A stretch of DNA of 64,000 bases. Source: Promethearchaeota archaeon (GTDB lineage: Archaea; Asgardarchaeota; Lokiarchaeia; Sigyniarchaeales; SOKP01). Where the stretch lies: the NCBI GenBank assembly GCA_016839585.1, contig JAEOTZ010000023.1, positions 29,370 through 93,369 on the forward strand, in the 5' to 3' direction. The translations under genes and the position numbers were made by a program. Shown here one piece after another: positions 17,798-25,887 of the stretch. Positions within the stretch are counted from its first letter, which is position 1; each line of letters starts with the position of its first letter. The notes below the pieces were generated by a model. The model made no database searches. It was not told where the DNA came from and was given only the letters and a program-made list of their open reading frames with translations.

Positions 17798-18110
17798 GAT
17801 TCCTGCTTTCCTTTTTTGGATTTATTTTGAAGAAATATTTTCGTGAAAGCCCGATTTCACGATCTTTATGATATTACATATTGATAAATTCGTTTTTTAG
17901 GAGAAAATTTGTAATTGAAAACAAAATTAGATTGAAAAATTGACAATTTATACTTTTCTTAAAATAACCTTCTGGAAGTAAGTGAATTTGTTAAAATTTT
18001 TCAATTTCGTAATTAAAAATAAGTATATACTTATCAAACATAACAATTCATTTAATTAGAGTGAATTTTTATCTCAATATTGAGGTATTTTTAATTGGAG
18101 GTGAATATGT
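17798..18110. other. Intergenic stretch before the ATT-started zinc-ribbon gene
   Basis: This is about 310 AT-rich bases with no supported gene. It includes a small perfect palindrome AAGTATATACTT near 18021-18032, which could be a regulatory site, and ends with the strong Shine-Dalgarno-like GGAGGTG at 18097-18103. Confidence 0.4.
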
Positions 18111-18302
18111 ATTAATATAGATTGGAAATTATTTAAGAGAACATATCCATATATTTGTGATAAATGTGGATATTTTCATTGGGAATACAAGACTGTTTGT
18201 GAAGGATGTGGAAGGCAAAATACGATTAGGAAAATCACTAAAAAAGATTGGAAAAAAGCACATTTATTAGATAAAATGGAGATACAAAGTTCTTCAGTTT
18301 GA
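18111..18302 (+). CDS. Small zinc-ribbon protein with ATT start
   Basis: A 63-residue frame contains YICDKCGYFHWEYKTVCEGC, a clear CxxC-x10-CxxC zinc ribbon, followed by a basic helix (KITKKDWKKAHLLDK). No ATG, GTG or TTG precedes the zinc ribbon in frame; the frame opens after a TGA at 18102-18104. ATT at 18111 lies seven bases after a near-perfect GGAGGTG, so translation probably begins there. An out-of-frame ATG at 18107 leads to a stop after two codons. The function is unknown; the basic tail hints at nucleic-acid binding. Confidence 0.65.
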   Translation: MNIDWKLFKRTYPYICDKCGYFHWEYKTVCEGCGRQNTIRKITKKDWKKAHLLDKMEIQSSSV

Positions 18303-18390
18303 AATCCAATCAATAGACATAAAGTAACAAAAAAAATAAAGCAATTTGTCAAATATTAATATTAATAGAAAAAAATATTTCTTCTAAGAT

Positions 18391-18768
18391 ATGTATAAAA
18401 TTGAAAAAATAGGGAAAAATCACATTTATATAAAGGTACTTGGAACTTTTCCTCCCTCCGTTGCTAAAAATTTTATTAAAGATTTTGAAGAAAGAACAAA
18501 AGGATTTACAAATTATTCCGTAATTATAGATGGATTAGATTTTATACTACTTAATCTTAAATCTTTTGAGATTATATTAGATTTCCTTAAAAAAAATAAT
18601 GATAGATTAGTGAGATCAGCCTATGTTGTTGCAGATAATCCTGTTTTAGATAAAGAAGCTCAAATTTTATTAGAAAGAGCAAAGTCTCCAAAAAGAAAGA
18701 TTGTTACTAGTCTAGATGAAGCAAAGGAATGGATTGGAATTGAAGATATAATAGTTAAGAGAGATTAA
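18391..18768 (+). CDS. STAS/SpoIIAA-like domain protein
   Basis: The 125-residue protein has the alternating strand-helix order of the SpoIIAA-like (STAS/CRAL-TRIO-related) fold. It starts YKIEKIGKNHIYIKVLGTFP, followed by the strand SVIIDGLDFILLNLKSFEII, then AYVVADNPVLDKEAQILLER and a C-terminal SLDEAKEWIG helix. The DEAxxWL-type ending is characteristic of this group. Members may act as regulatory modules or bind lipids; the role here is unknown. Confidence 0.72.
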   Translation: MYKIEKIGKNHIYIKVLGTFPPSVAKNFIKDFEERTKGFTNYSVIIDGLDFILLNLKSFEIILDFLKKNNDRLVRSAYVVADNPVLDKEAQILLERAKSPKRKIVTSLDEAKEWIGIEDIIVKRD

Positions 18769-18785
18769 CTTTTCTCAATCATTCT

Positions 18786-19586
18786 TTAATTAATATTTAA
18801 TCTTTTCTTACATAATTCAATTGCCTTCGGATTTTTATCTACACCTAGCCAATTCCTATTTAGTTTTTTGGCTACTACTAATGTAGTTCCTGAGCCACAA
18901 AAAAAATCAGCAACAATATCCTCTTCATTTGAGGATGCTAAAATAATTCTCTCAAGTAATTTTTCTGGTTTTTGTGTTGGATATCCAAAATACTCTTTTG
19001 ACCTTGTCCTTGTTTGATAAGAATATATATCATTCCAAACATCACCAATCACATTTCCCGGTTTTTCATCTAAATATTGACGTCCTCCACGTCTTTTTCT
19101 ATATAGGCGACCATCTTCATCCTTATATCTAAACATTTTTTGAATATAATCTTCTTTATATGGTTTATATAGCTTATTGAACGTGTAATTGTCTGATTTT
19201 GTATAAAATAAGATTGTGTCATGTTGTCTTACCCATCCTTTTACTTGACTCTTAAAGCCAGATACACTTCCAACATTCCAAACAATTTCTCTACGAAAAT
19301 GTTTCCTTTTAAAGATGTTATCACACATAGGTTTTAAGTCAAACACAGCATTGTTATCACAATGCAAATAGAAACTACCTGAATGTTTAAGAACACGATA
19401 TATTTCCTTAATTCGTGGTTTCATAAAATCTAAATAATCATCTACCGAAACCCATAAATCAGAGAATTCTTTATAATCCACACCACTATAGAATGGAGGA
19501 TCAATGTAGATTAAGTCAATTAAATCAGAATTCATATTTCTTAAGAAATCCAAATTTTCTGCTAAGTAGACTGTGTTTAACTTCAT
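18786..19586 (-). CDS. Beta-class DNA methyltransferase (N6-adenine or N4-cytosine)
   Basis: The 266-residue enzyme has catalytic motif IV first (LIYIDPPFYSGVDYKEFSD, DPPF at about 29-32) and the AdoMet-binding motif I near the C-terminus (VADFFCGSGTTLVVAKKLNR, then WLGVDKN). That order defines the beta class of amino-methyltransferases. The target-recognition region lies between. No restriction endonuclease gene is adjacent, so it may be a solitary methylase with an epigenetic role, or part of a lost or unrecognised system. It is divergent from the deoxyribosyltransferase-like gene with a 38-base spacer. Confidence 0.92.
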   Translation of the reverse strand: MKLNTVYLAENLDFLRNMNSDLIDLIYIDPPFYSGVDYKEFSDLWVSVDDYLDFMKPRIKEIYRVLKHSGSFYLHCDNNAVFDLKPMCDNIFKRKHFRREIVWNVGSVSGFKSQVKGWVRQHDTILFYTKSDNYTFNKLYKPYKEDYIQKMFRYKDEDGRLYRKRRGGRQYLDEKPGNVIGDVWNDIYSYQTRTRSKEYFGYPTQKPEKLLERIILASSNEEDIVADFFCGSGTTLVVAKKLNRNWLGVDKNPKAIELCKKRLNIN

Positions 19587-19624
19587 ATGAGAATTAAATA
19601 GAACTGAACATTAATAAGATTATT

Positions 19625-20023
19625 ATGAAGAAGGAAAGATTAAATAAGAATTTCTTGGCTGATCTTAAAGATTATGATTTTTTAAAAATAAAAGAAAATA
19701 AGATATATTTAGTTGGTTCTATTCGTTTTAGAGAATATTTTATTAAAATTGAGTCTATCCTTCAGATAACCCATAAAAAACTGGTGAATATCTGTTCAGT
19801 GGACGGTTTATTGAATAAAGAGAAATTTTCAAATGAGGAATGGGATAAATTACAAAAAATTGCATTAAGAAAATTACATGATCAAGAAGCAATATTGGTA
19901 CTTGATATAAATAATTATATTGGAGAACAGTCGAGGGAAGAAATTGACTATTTTAAGAACAAATTAAAAAAACCTATATATTTTCTTTCAGAATTAAACT
20001 TAAAATTATATAAAAATCAATAA
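19625..20023 (+). CDS. Nucleoside 2-deoxyribosyltransferase-like protein
   Basis: The 132-residue protein has a Rossmann-like pattern with IYLVGSIRFREYFIKIE at the start, a LRKLHDQEAILVLDINNYIG stretch, and EQSREEIDYFKNKLKKPIYF. GS(x)RF near strand 1, a DAI/EAILVLD strand and a catalytic-type glutamate in an S/T-R-x-E-I helix are typical of deoxyribosyltransferase-like (DUF4406) proteins that cleave or transfer nucleoside bases. Related genes occur in phages and beside DNA-modification genes, which fits its divergent pairing with the methyltransferase. The substrate is unknown. Confidence 0.7.
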   Translation: MKKERLNKNFLADLKDYDFLKIKENKIYLVGSIRFREYFIKIESILQITHKKLVNICSVDGLLNKEKFSNEEWDKLQKIALRKLHDQEAILVLDINNYIGEQSREEIDYFKNKLKKPIYFLSELNLKLYKNQ

Positions 20024-20121
20024 TTTAAGCAACTCGATATTTTTTAAAGATTTAACTCAATAATAATTACAATCTAATAAATTGTAAAATTTAAGTAAAA
20101 TATTAAGGGTTATATACAATA

Positions 20122-21096
20122 ATGGAATTGTTCCAAATTTTTTGGGACGATCAAAATAAACTTTTTTTAGAATTTAAAAAGAATAAGGAGGAAAAGCAAT
20201 TATTCCTTCCTGAAAATATAAAACGCTTAAATCTACAATTTGAAATTTTAAAACAAGAAATCTTCTATAAAGAACCACCCTATTTAATTTCCATCAAAAA
20301 GTTATTTCATTCAAAAGAAGCTTTATCTTTTGCAATTGATTTAGATTTGATTAGCACTCTTGAGAATCTTCAAATTAAGATATTGCGTTTAGTAATATTT
20401 TTATATTCAGGTCAACGTATTGAATATTCTTTGGAGGAGATGTTTAAAATGTCAGAAATCTCAATTAATGAGGACTGTTATGTAGGATACGAGATTGAAA
20501 ATTTAGACCCAAATAAAAATCTAAAAGGCACTTTTACTCAAGAAAAAATCTATGAAGAAATCAAAACAGAATATACTAAATATGAACAAAAAAGAACTAT
20601 TGTATATGAAAAGAAAGCTTTTGAATCCATTCCTAAAAACAATTCACTGATTTCAATGATCAGTGAAAGTAATAAGACATTAAAGAATATTGAAGAGCAA
20701 TTAAAAAATCTAACAGTAGTCTTAAAAAATGGGAGTTTTACCAATCAACAGTATCTTCCAGCTCCTCCTGTTATTAAAAGAAGTCAAGAAATAGGTATTG
20801 AAAGAATAAAACAACCATATTCAAAAGATGGCTTAATCCAAAGTGGAGTATCTTCAGCTAAAATATTAGTAATTAAAGAAATGAAATCGGTTTTTAAAGA
20901 AAGTATTGAAAAAAATAATGGATTTAGTATAAAAGATATTTTAAAACCTATGAGTGATGAAGAGCTTAAGAGTTTAATCCTAGATGAAAAACAATTAGAG
21001 GAAAAAGAAGAAGAAGCTATTAAGAATCAAATAAAACGATTAGAGAAACATAAAAAAAAAGAACTATCCTTAGAAAAATTAAAAAAACCTAAGTGA
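20122..21096 (+). CDS. Hypothetical charged protein with C-terminal coiled coil
   Basis: The 324-residue product has an alpha/beta N-terminal ~140 residues (begins MELFQIFWDDQNKLFLEF), a central coil around KTLKNIEEQLKNLTVVLKNG, a linker, and a strongly charged C-terminal coiled coil (EKEEEAIKNQIKRLEKHKKK). I do not recognise a family; it may be Asgard-restricted. It precedes the GPN GTPase gene by about 140 bases on the same strand. Confidence 0.6.
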   Translation: MELFQIFWDDQNKLFLEFKKNKEEKQLFLPENIKRLNLQFEILKQEIFYKEPPYLISIKKLFHSKEALSFAIDLDLISTLENLQIKILRLVIFLYSGQRIEYSLEEMFKMSEISINEDCYVGYEIENLDPNKNLKGTFTQEKIYEEIKTEYTKYEQKRTIVYEKKAFESIPKNNSLISMISESNKTLKNIEEQLKNLTVVLKNGSFTNQQYLPAPPVIKRSQEIGIERIKQPYSKDGLIQSGVSSAKILVIKEMKSVFKESIEKNNGFSIKDILKPMSDEELKSLILDEKQLEEKEEEAIKNQIKRLEKHKKKELSLEKLKKPK

Positions 21097-21238
21097 ATTT
21101 CGGAATTTTGCTTTAATTTAAAATAAAATCGAAATTATTTAGATTAAATGTATCATAAATAAATACTTATAAATCTTTTATTGCTTTCCAATATTAAATT
21201 ATAATTAAAGCTTGTTTATTCAATCGAGGTTAAAAAAA

Positions 21239-22015
21239 ATTTTATTAAATTACTTCATAGGAACAGCGGGAAGTGGAAAGTCTACACTTACCGGTGATTT
21301 AAAACACTATATTTCAAATCGAAACCCTGAAGTTTCAGTTATTACAATTAATTTGGATCCTGGAGTAAGAGTTATTTCTTACGCTCCTGATATAGATATC
21401 AGGGATTTCATTGTTCTTGAGGAAGTTATGGAAAAATATGGATTAGGTCCTAACGGAGCGATGATATTGGCTTCTGATTTAATGGTTAATTATCTAGATG
21501 ATATTAAGGATGAGATAGACGAGTTTAATCCAGATTGGATTTTAGCAGATACAGCAGGCCAGTTAGAACTTTTTGCGTTTCGTGAAACAGGCCCATTGAT
21601 TGCTAGTGCATTAGGATTTGGATCCATTCAAAGATCTGTAAGCTTTCTTTTTGATTCTAACTTTGTACTCAGACCAAATGGTTTTATTTCAACATTACTT
21701 CTAGCTGCTTCTGTACAATTTCGATTTAGAAGAATCCCTCAAATTAATGTTCTTTCTAAAGCAGACTTATTAGATGAGGATCAGATAGATATGATTGTTA
21801 ATTGGAGTCAAGATTTTAAAGCATTGGAAGAATCTACAAGTGAACGAGAAGGTGGATTAATTAGAGAATTGTCAATGAATTTATCAGAAGTTTTTCTTCA
21901 AATGGGATCAACTGCAGAACTAATACCTTGTAGTACAAAAGAAGAACATGGTCTTGATCTATTATTTGGATATTTACAAAGAGTTTTTGATTCTGATAAA
22001 TCAAAATATTATTAA
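21239..22015 (+). CDS. GPN-loop GTPase, probable ATT start
   Basis: The protein contains the P-loop YFIGTAGSGKSTLTGDL at its N-terminus, the family-defining GPN triplet in KYGLGPNGAMILASD, the G3 motif ADTAGQLELFAF and the G4 motif NVLSKADLLDED. GPN GTPases dimerise through the GPN loop; eukaryotic members assemble RNA polymerase II, and archaea carry one homolog. A frame-open TTG at 21212 would add nine unneeded residues. ATT at 21239 begins ILLNYFIGTAGSGKS, the normal family start, and follows GAGG at 21226-21229. The length (258 residues) is typical. Confidence 0.92.
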   Translation: MLLNYFIGTAGSGKSTLTGDLKHYISNRNPEVSVITINLDPGVRVISYAPDIDIRDFIVLEEVMEKYGLGPNGAMILASDLMVNYLDDIKDEIDEFNPDWILADTAGQLELFAFRETGPLIASALGFGSIQRSVSFLFDSNFVLRPNGFISTLLLAASVQFRFRRIPQINVLSKADLLDEDQIDMIVNWSQDFKALEESTSEREGGLIRELSMNLSEVFLQMGSTAELIPCSTKEEHGLDLLFGYLQRVFDSDKSKYY

Positions 22016-22078
22016 TACCTTAAGATATAAGTAAAGCACAATTATTTTAATTTAGTATAAGATCATTCTCTACGAAAA

Positions 22079-23176
22079 ATGAAAATAATAGGTCCAATAG
22101 CCGGCATAGGCTCAAGACTTCGCCCATTTACGTTAAGCAAGCCAAAGGCTTTTATAAGAGTAGCTGGTAAAACAGTCCTGGATCACATCTTAGATAAATT
22201 CACAAATACATTTGATTCGGAAACTGAATTAATCCTAATCGTTGGATACAAGAAAAGACAAATTATTGATTATATTAAAAAAAATTATAGCGATAAATTT
22301 AAACTTACTTTTATCGAGCAAGTCCCTCGCGGCTATAAGGAGGATATTCCATATTATTGGGGCCTTGGAGAAGCTGTATACCTAGCACATAAAAGATTTA
22401 AAAAGCAGGAATTCAAATCCAATGAAGATGATAAAAGAGCAGGATCTTTGATTTTTCTAAGTGATATGATCCCAATTGTCGAATATTCATACTTAATGTA
22501 TCGGTATTATGAATCGGACGTAGATGGTATCATTACTGTTATAGAAGTTCCTAAAGAAGATGCAATTTCATACGGTGTCGTAACTATTGATGAGAATTCA
22601 ATTATAAGAAGATTAGTCGAGAAACCAAAAGAATTTGTATCAAATTTAGCTATTGCTGGCATTTATGCTTTTTCAAATTCTGCTACACATGCGCTTTTTA
22701 GAAATATTAAAAAATATCTAAATAATAGAAAAGAGAATTCAAAAGAAATATATTTAACAGAAAGTCTTCAAGATTTAGTAAATAGTGGATATAAAATTGC
22801 TGCTGTTAATCTAAAGCAAGGTATTTTGGACTTTGGACGTCCTTCAGAAGTGTTAAATGGAAATAAATATCTTTTAGAACAAAATTCCATTAAAAAAGAG
22901 GATTTCCAATCATTAAATATTACTATAGATAAGTCATTCATAAAGAATCCTATACATCTTGGCAAAAATACAAATATTGTAAATTCAGTTATTGGACCGT
23001 ATGTATCTATAGGGAAAAATTCATTCATACAAAATTCAATTTTAAGAAATTGCGTTATTGAAGAGAGTGTAAAGTTGAAAAATATCATTACAGAAAATTC
23101 AATCATAGGAAGTAATGTGAAAGTTGAAAATATAAGCCAATCAGGTTTAATTATCGGTGATAAAAGTATCTTTTAG
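22079..23176 (+). CDS. Sugar-1-phosphate nucleotidyltransferase with left-handed beta-helix
   Basis: The 365-residue protein begins KIIGPIAGIGSRLRPFTLSK, the nucleotide-binding GxGxRLRPxT-KPK signature, and includes the GVVTIDENSIIRRLVEKPKE segment conserved in sugar nucleotidyltransferases. The C-terminal ~90 residues (NPIHLGKNTNIVNSVIGPYV and following) are hexapeptide repeats forming a left-handed beta-helix. The enzyme joins a sugar-1-phosphate to an NTP, giving NDP-sugar and pyrophosphate for glycan synthesis. The glucose or mannose and UTP/dTTP/GTP choice cannot be settled. An unusual alanine-to-proline change (PIAG for the usual AAG) is seen in the loop. Confidence 0.88.
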   Translation: MKIIGPIAGIGSRLRPFTLSKPKAFIRVAGKTVLDHILDKFTNTFDSETELILIVGYKKRQIIDYIKKNYSDKFKLTFIEQVPRGYKEDIPYYWGLGEAVYLAHKRFKKQEFKSNEDDKRAGSLIFLSDMIPIVEYSYLMYRYYESDVDGIITVIEVPKEDAISYGVVTIDENSIIRRLVEKPKEFVSNLAIAGIYAFSNSATHALFRNIKKYLNNRKENSKEIYLTESLQDLVNSGYKIAAVNLKQGILDFGRPSEVLNGNKYLLEQNSIKKEDFQSLNITIDKSFIKNPIHLGKNTNIVNSVIGPYVSIGKNSFIQNSILRNCVIEESVKLKNIITENSIIGSNVKVENISQSGLIIGDKSIF

Positions 23177-23318
23177 ATAATCAATTTAAACAGAAAATTT
23201 GAGAATTATTATATTTTATAGTTAAATATTAAAGATAAAAAGATTAAAATACTAATTAATAGTAATAAGATTTTGAATAAATTAGAAATTTAATTAAATA
23301 TGGTTTTGATGAGTTAAG

Positions 23319-24725
23319 ATGCCTTTTAATATTGCATTTGATATAGCACATAAACCAAGGGGTAGAATCGATGAAAACCTCACTGAACTTCGAGATTATT
23401 TAAATACAAATGATTTTGTATGTTATAACTTTTTAGAAGCACCAATAACAGAAGAATCTTTAATGCCATATGATATCTTAGTATTTGTATGCCCTGATTT
23501 TGCAAAGATATCTCCTTTAGAAATTACTGAGATTATAAACTGGATTAAAAATGCTGGCGGAGGTTTATTATTATTATCTCATGCTGGTGGTGATAGAGGT
23601 CGCAATAGTAATTTATCTGAAATTTCTGAACAATTTGGTATTGCTTTTGAAAATGATCAAGTTTTGGATGAAACTATTAATTTAGGCATTGAGAATATAC
23701 CAAAAATCTCTACCTTCAATATTCCCCATCCTATAACAACTGAAATCTATTCATTATGCTATCGCTCTGGATGCTCACTTACGATTATCGGTGGTGGTGC
23801 TTTTTCAATAGCCGATTCCAATGAAACTTCTGAACCATTTTCTTGTCCTTTGATTTGTGTTTCTGAATCAGAATATGGTAGAGTTTGTTGTATTGGAAGT
23901 TATGAAATTTTTAGAGATAAAGTTGGAGGTGGCTTTCAATGTGATCAACACCCAGATTTAGCTTTGAATATTTTTAAATGGCTAGTTTCTGATTATCGAA
24001 TGGACTTAAGATCAAGTGGTCAAATTCCTGTTCCCTCACCTGATATCCCTAGTGGTTCAACTCAGGTAGCGGAACCATTGGATACAACTGCTAAATCTAC
24101 CTCAACTACTAAACGAGCTATTGATATTGATTTTTCAATGAAAATTTATAAGAAAAGTGAATTAATGGAACTATTAAAAATCTTTCAAAATCAAATAAAT
24201 ACAATAAAAAATACGATTGATAAATTGATAAAAACAACTGAAGCGTCAGAAAAAGAGATTATTGAACTTACTGAGACTAAGACTTCCAAGATACCTTCAC
24301 AAACTCAAGAGTTTGTTCCAGATGCTCAAATTTCAGAAGAAACTGAAAAGCAAGATTATATCAAACTGGGGGAACAAGGAGAGCCAACTCTAACTGCTTT
24401 ACCTCCAAAACCGGGGACACTAAAAACAGACCAAGATTTTATAGGATTACCTTTAGTTGATGATGAATCTAAGATTTCTTTAAAACCTGCTCCTAAACTT
24501 AAAAAGCAATCCAAAGCAAAATCAATTAAAGAATTAAGAGAAGAAAAGAAAGGATTAGTAACCAAAGTAGATTCTGTTGAAAATTTAATGAAAATTATTG
24601 ATAATAAACGCGATAGTGGAAAAATAGATGATGAATCTTATATTAAGCAATCAAAAAGATTACAAGCAGATTTAAAGAAAGCTAAAAAGAGGATGGCATC
24701 AATCGATAAACTTTTGAAAAAATAA
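23319..24725 (+). CDS. GIFT-domain protein resembling IFT52, with coiled-coil tail
   Basis: The N-terminal ~230 residues follow the GIFT domain of eukaryotic IFT52 in order. They are ENLTELRDYLNTNDFVCYNF, a YDILVFVCPDFAKISPLEIT strand-helix, the glycine-rich GGGLLLLSHAGGDRGRNSNL (IFT52 has GGDVFVMLGEGGESRFDTN), LSEISEQFGIAFENDQVLDE (IFT52 has LLEEYGIMVNNDAVVR), and YGRVCCIGSYEIFRD (IFT52 has GGKLAVLGSCHMFSD). A proline/serine-rich linker, a coil near 275-315 and a C-terminal basic coiled coil follow. In cilia IFT52 is an IFT-B scaffold. Bacterial GldG-type GIFT domains bind sugars or take part in gliding. The archaeal role is unknown; the tail resembles that of the longin-GTPase at 56549-58525. 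Confidence 0.8.
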   Translation: MPFNIAFDIAHKPRGRIDENLTELRDYLNTNDFVCYNFLEAPITEESLMPYDILVFVCPDFAKISPLEITEIINWIKNAGGGLLLLSHAGGDRGRNSNLSEISEQFGIAFENDQVLDETINLGIENIPKISTFNIPHPITTEIYSLCYRSGCSLTIIGGGAFSIADSNETSEPFSCPLICVSESEYGRVCCIGSYEIFRDKVGGGFQCDQHPDLALNIFKWLVSDYRMDLRSSGQIPVPSPDIPSGSTQVAEPLDTTAKSTSTTKRAIDIDFSMKIYKKSELMELLKIFQNQINTIKNTIDKLIKTTEASEKEIIELTETKTSKIPSQTQEFVPDAQISEETEKQDYIKLGEQGEPTLTALPPKPGTLKTDQDFIGLPLVDDESKISLKPAPKLKKQSKAKSIKELREEKKGLVTKVDSVENLMKIIDNKRDSGKIDDESYIKQSKRLQADLKKAKKRMASIDKLLKK

Positions 24726-24810
24726 TATTTTAAGGTTTATATTTTTAGATTAAATTTCTTATAGAAGAAAATAGTGAAAAAAAGGGCGATAACACACTCT
24801 TTTAATGATA

Positions 24811-25230
24811 CTATTTAATAATATCTGTTATAAAACACGTTTCCATAATTTTAACTCCCCCAATTCGGGAGATTTTTTCCTCAATTAATGGATTAAATTG
24901 TTCAATTGAAGGGATTTCCACCTTTATAAATAATCCACAATCGCCGCTAAGTCTCCAAATATCTGTAATTTCCTCAATTCCTATTAATCCTTTTAAAATA
25001 TTTTTAATCTCTTTAAAGTTAGGTTCGATTTTTACAGTAGCTCGGGTTTTAGGTTTTGAATCTATATTATATTCAATTGTAAATTTTTTAATGACTCCTT
25101 CTTCTATTAAATTCTTGACTCTTCTTCTTACTGTTGCTTCTGTTTTCCCTACATTTTCAGAAATGTCGTTATACGACATTCTCCCGTCATCTTTTAATAA
25201 TTCTAATATTTTTAAATCTACTATATCCAT
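24811..25230 (-). CDS. Lrp/AsnC-family transcription regulator
   Basis: The 139-residue protein has the canonical Lrp layout. An N-terminal winged helix (ILELLKDDGRMSYNDISENV, then GKTEATVRRRVKNLIEEGVI) is followed by an RAM-type ligand domain with VEIPSIEQFNPLIEEKISRI and a terminal VKIMETCFITDI. Lrp proteins form octamers that bind amino acids and control metabolic genes, often including their own. A direct repeat of ATTGTATAAT lies about 210 bases upstream in the shared divergent region. Confidence 0.92.
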   Translation of the reverse strand: MDIVDLKILELLKDDGRMSYNDISENVGKTEATVRRRVKNLIEEGVIKKFTIEYNIDSKPKTRATVKIEPNFKEIKNILKGLIGIEEITDIWRLSGDCGLFIKVEIPSIEQFNPLIEEKISRIGGVKIMETCFITDIIK

Positions 25231-25436
25231 TGTCGGTATATTCTTTTTTGATTATTTGATTATTAAATATGATAAATTATTTATTAAATTTTTTCTTTTT
25301 TGTTATCAAATTTTTAATTTCGTTTTTGAGAAAATTAATTTTGTTAAAAAATATTAATAAGGGTTTAACAAACTATAAAAATAAATTTATCAATCTATAA
25401 ATAATCCACTAAGATATTTTAATATTCGATAAAATT

Positions 25437-25467
25437 ATTGTATAATGATTGAAAACTATTGTATAAT
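25437..25467. promoter_or_regulatory. Direct repeat ATTGTATAAT, 21-bp period, possible operator
   Basis: Two identical ten-base boxes ATTGTATAAT occur at 25437-25446 and 25458-25467. Their starts are 21 bases apart, i.e. two helical turns, so a protein could bind both on one face. They lie between the Lrp-type regulator (minus) and the decayed kinase gene (plus). Binding by that Lrp protein is a guess. Confidence 0.45.
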
Positions 25468-25527
25468 TAGAAGTTATAAATTAATTGATGATAAATTTCA
25501 ATAACTTTAAAAATGTATATTTAAATT

Positions 25528-25838
25528 ATGAGTAATCTTTTTCTAGGTTTAGACTGTTCAACTCAAAGTTTAACTGGATTAATAATAGATTATGATTCTA
25601 GTAAGGTTTTATTTCGATATAATATAAATTTTGAAAAGGATCTCCCTCACTATAATACAAAAAATGGTACTATTATATGTGAAGATAAAAAAGTTGTTCA
25701 TTTTTATCCGCTGATGTGGGTTGATGCATTAGAATTGTTATTTTCTAGATATATAAAAAATTTGAAGCGTTTGCTCTTAGGAATCGAAAAAATCCTGAAA
25801 ATAAACGTATAGAATTTATAAAAAAGCATTTTTCATAA
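25528..25838 (+). pseudogene. Internally deleted FGGY-family sugar kinase (xylulokinase-like)
   Basis: The first ~80 codons give LFLGLDCSTQSLTGLIIDYD and later HFYPLMWVDALELLF, the typical N-terminus of FGGY carbohydrate kinases. After about 25760 the continuation in another frame reads FEAFALRNRKNPENKRIEFI followed by KKHFS and a stop at 25838, which looks like the extreme C-terminus of the same family. Roughly 400 central residues, including the ATP-binding part, are missing. The likely history is deletion by recombination plus a frame change. Confidence 0.72.
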
Positions 25839-25887
25839 GAATATAAATGAAAAAAAAATAAAAAAACAAACTATTGTTAATTCTCGA

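Noticed and set aside
18102..18115. ATG at 18107 as start of the zinc-ribbon gene
   Set aside because: It is out of frame with the zinc ribbon and meets a stop after two codons.
22768..23106. 112-codon minus-strand frame inside the nucleotidyltransferase gene
   Set aside because: Shadow frame over the hexapeptide repeats; no RBS and no recognisable protein pattern.
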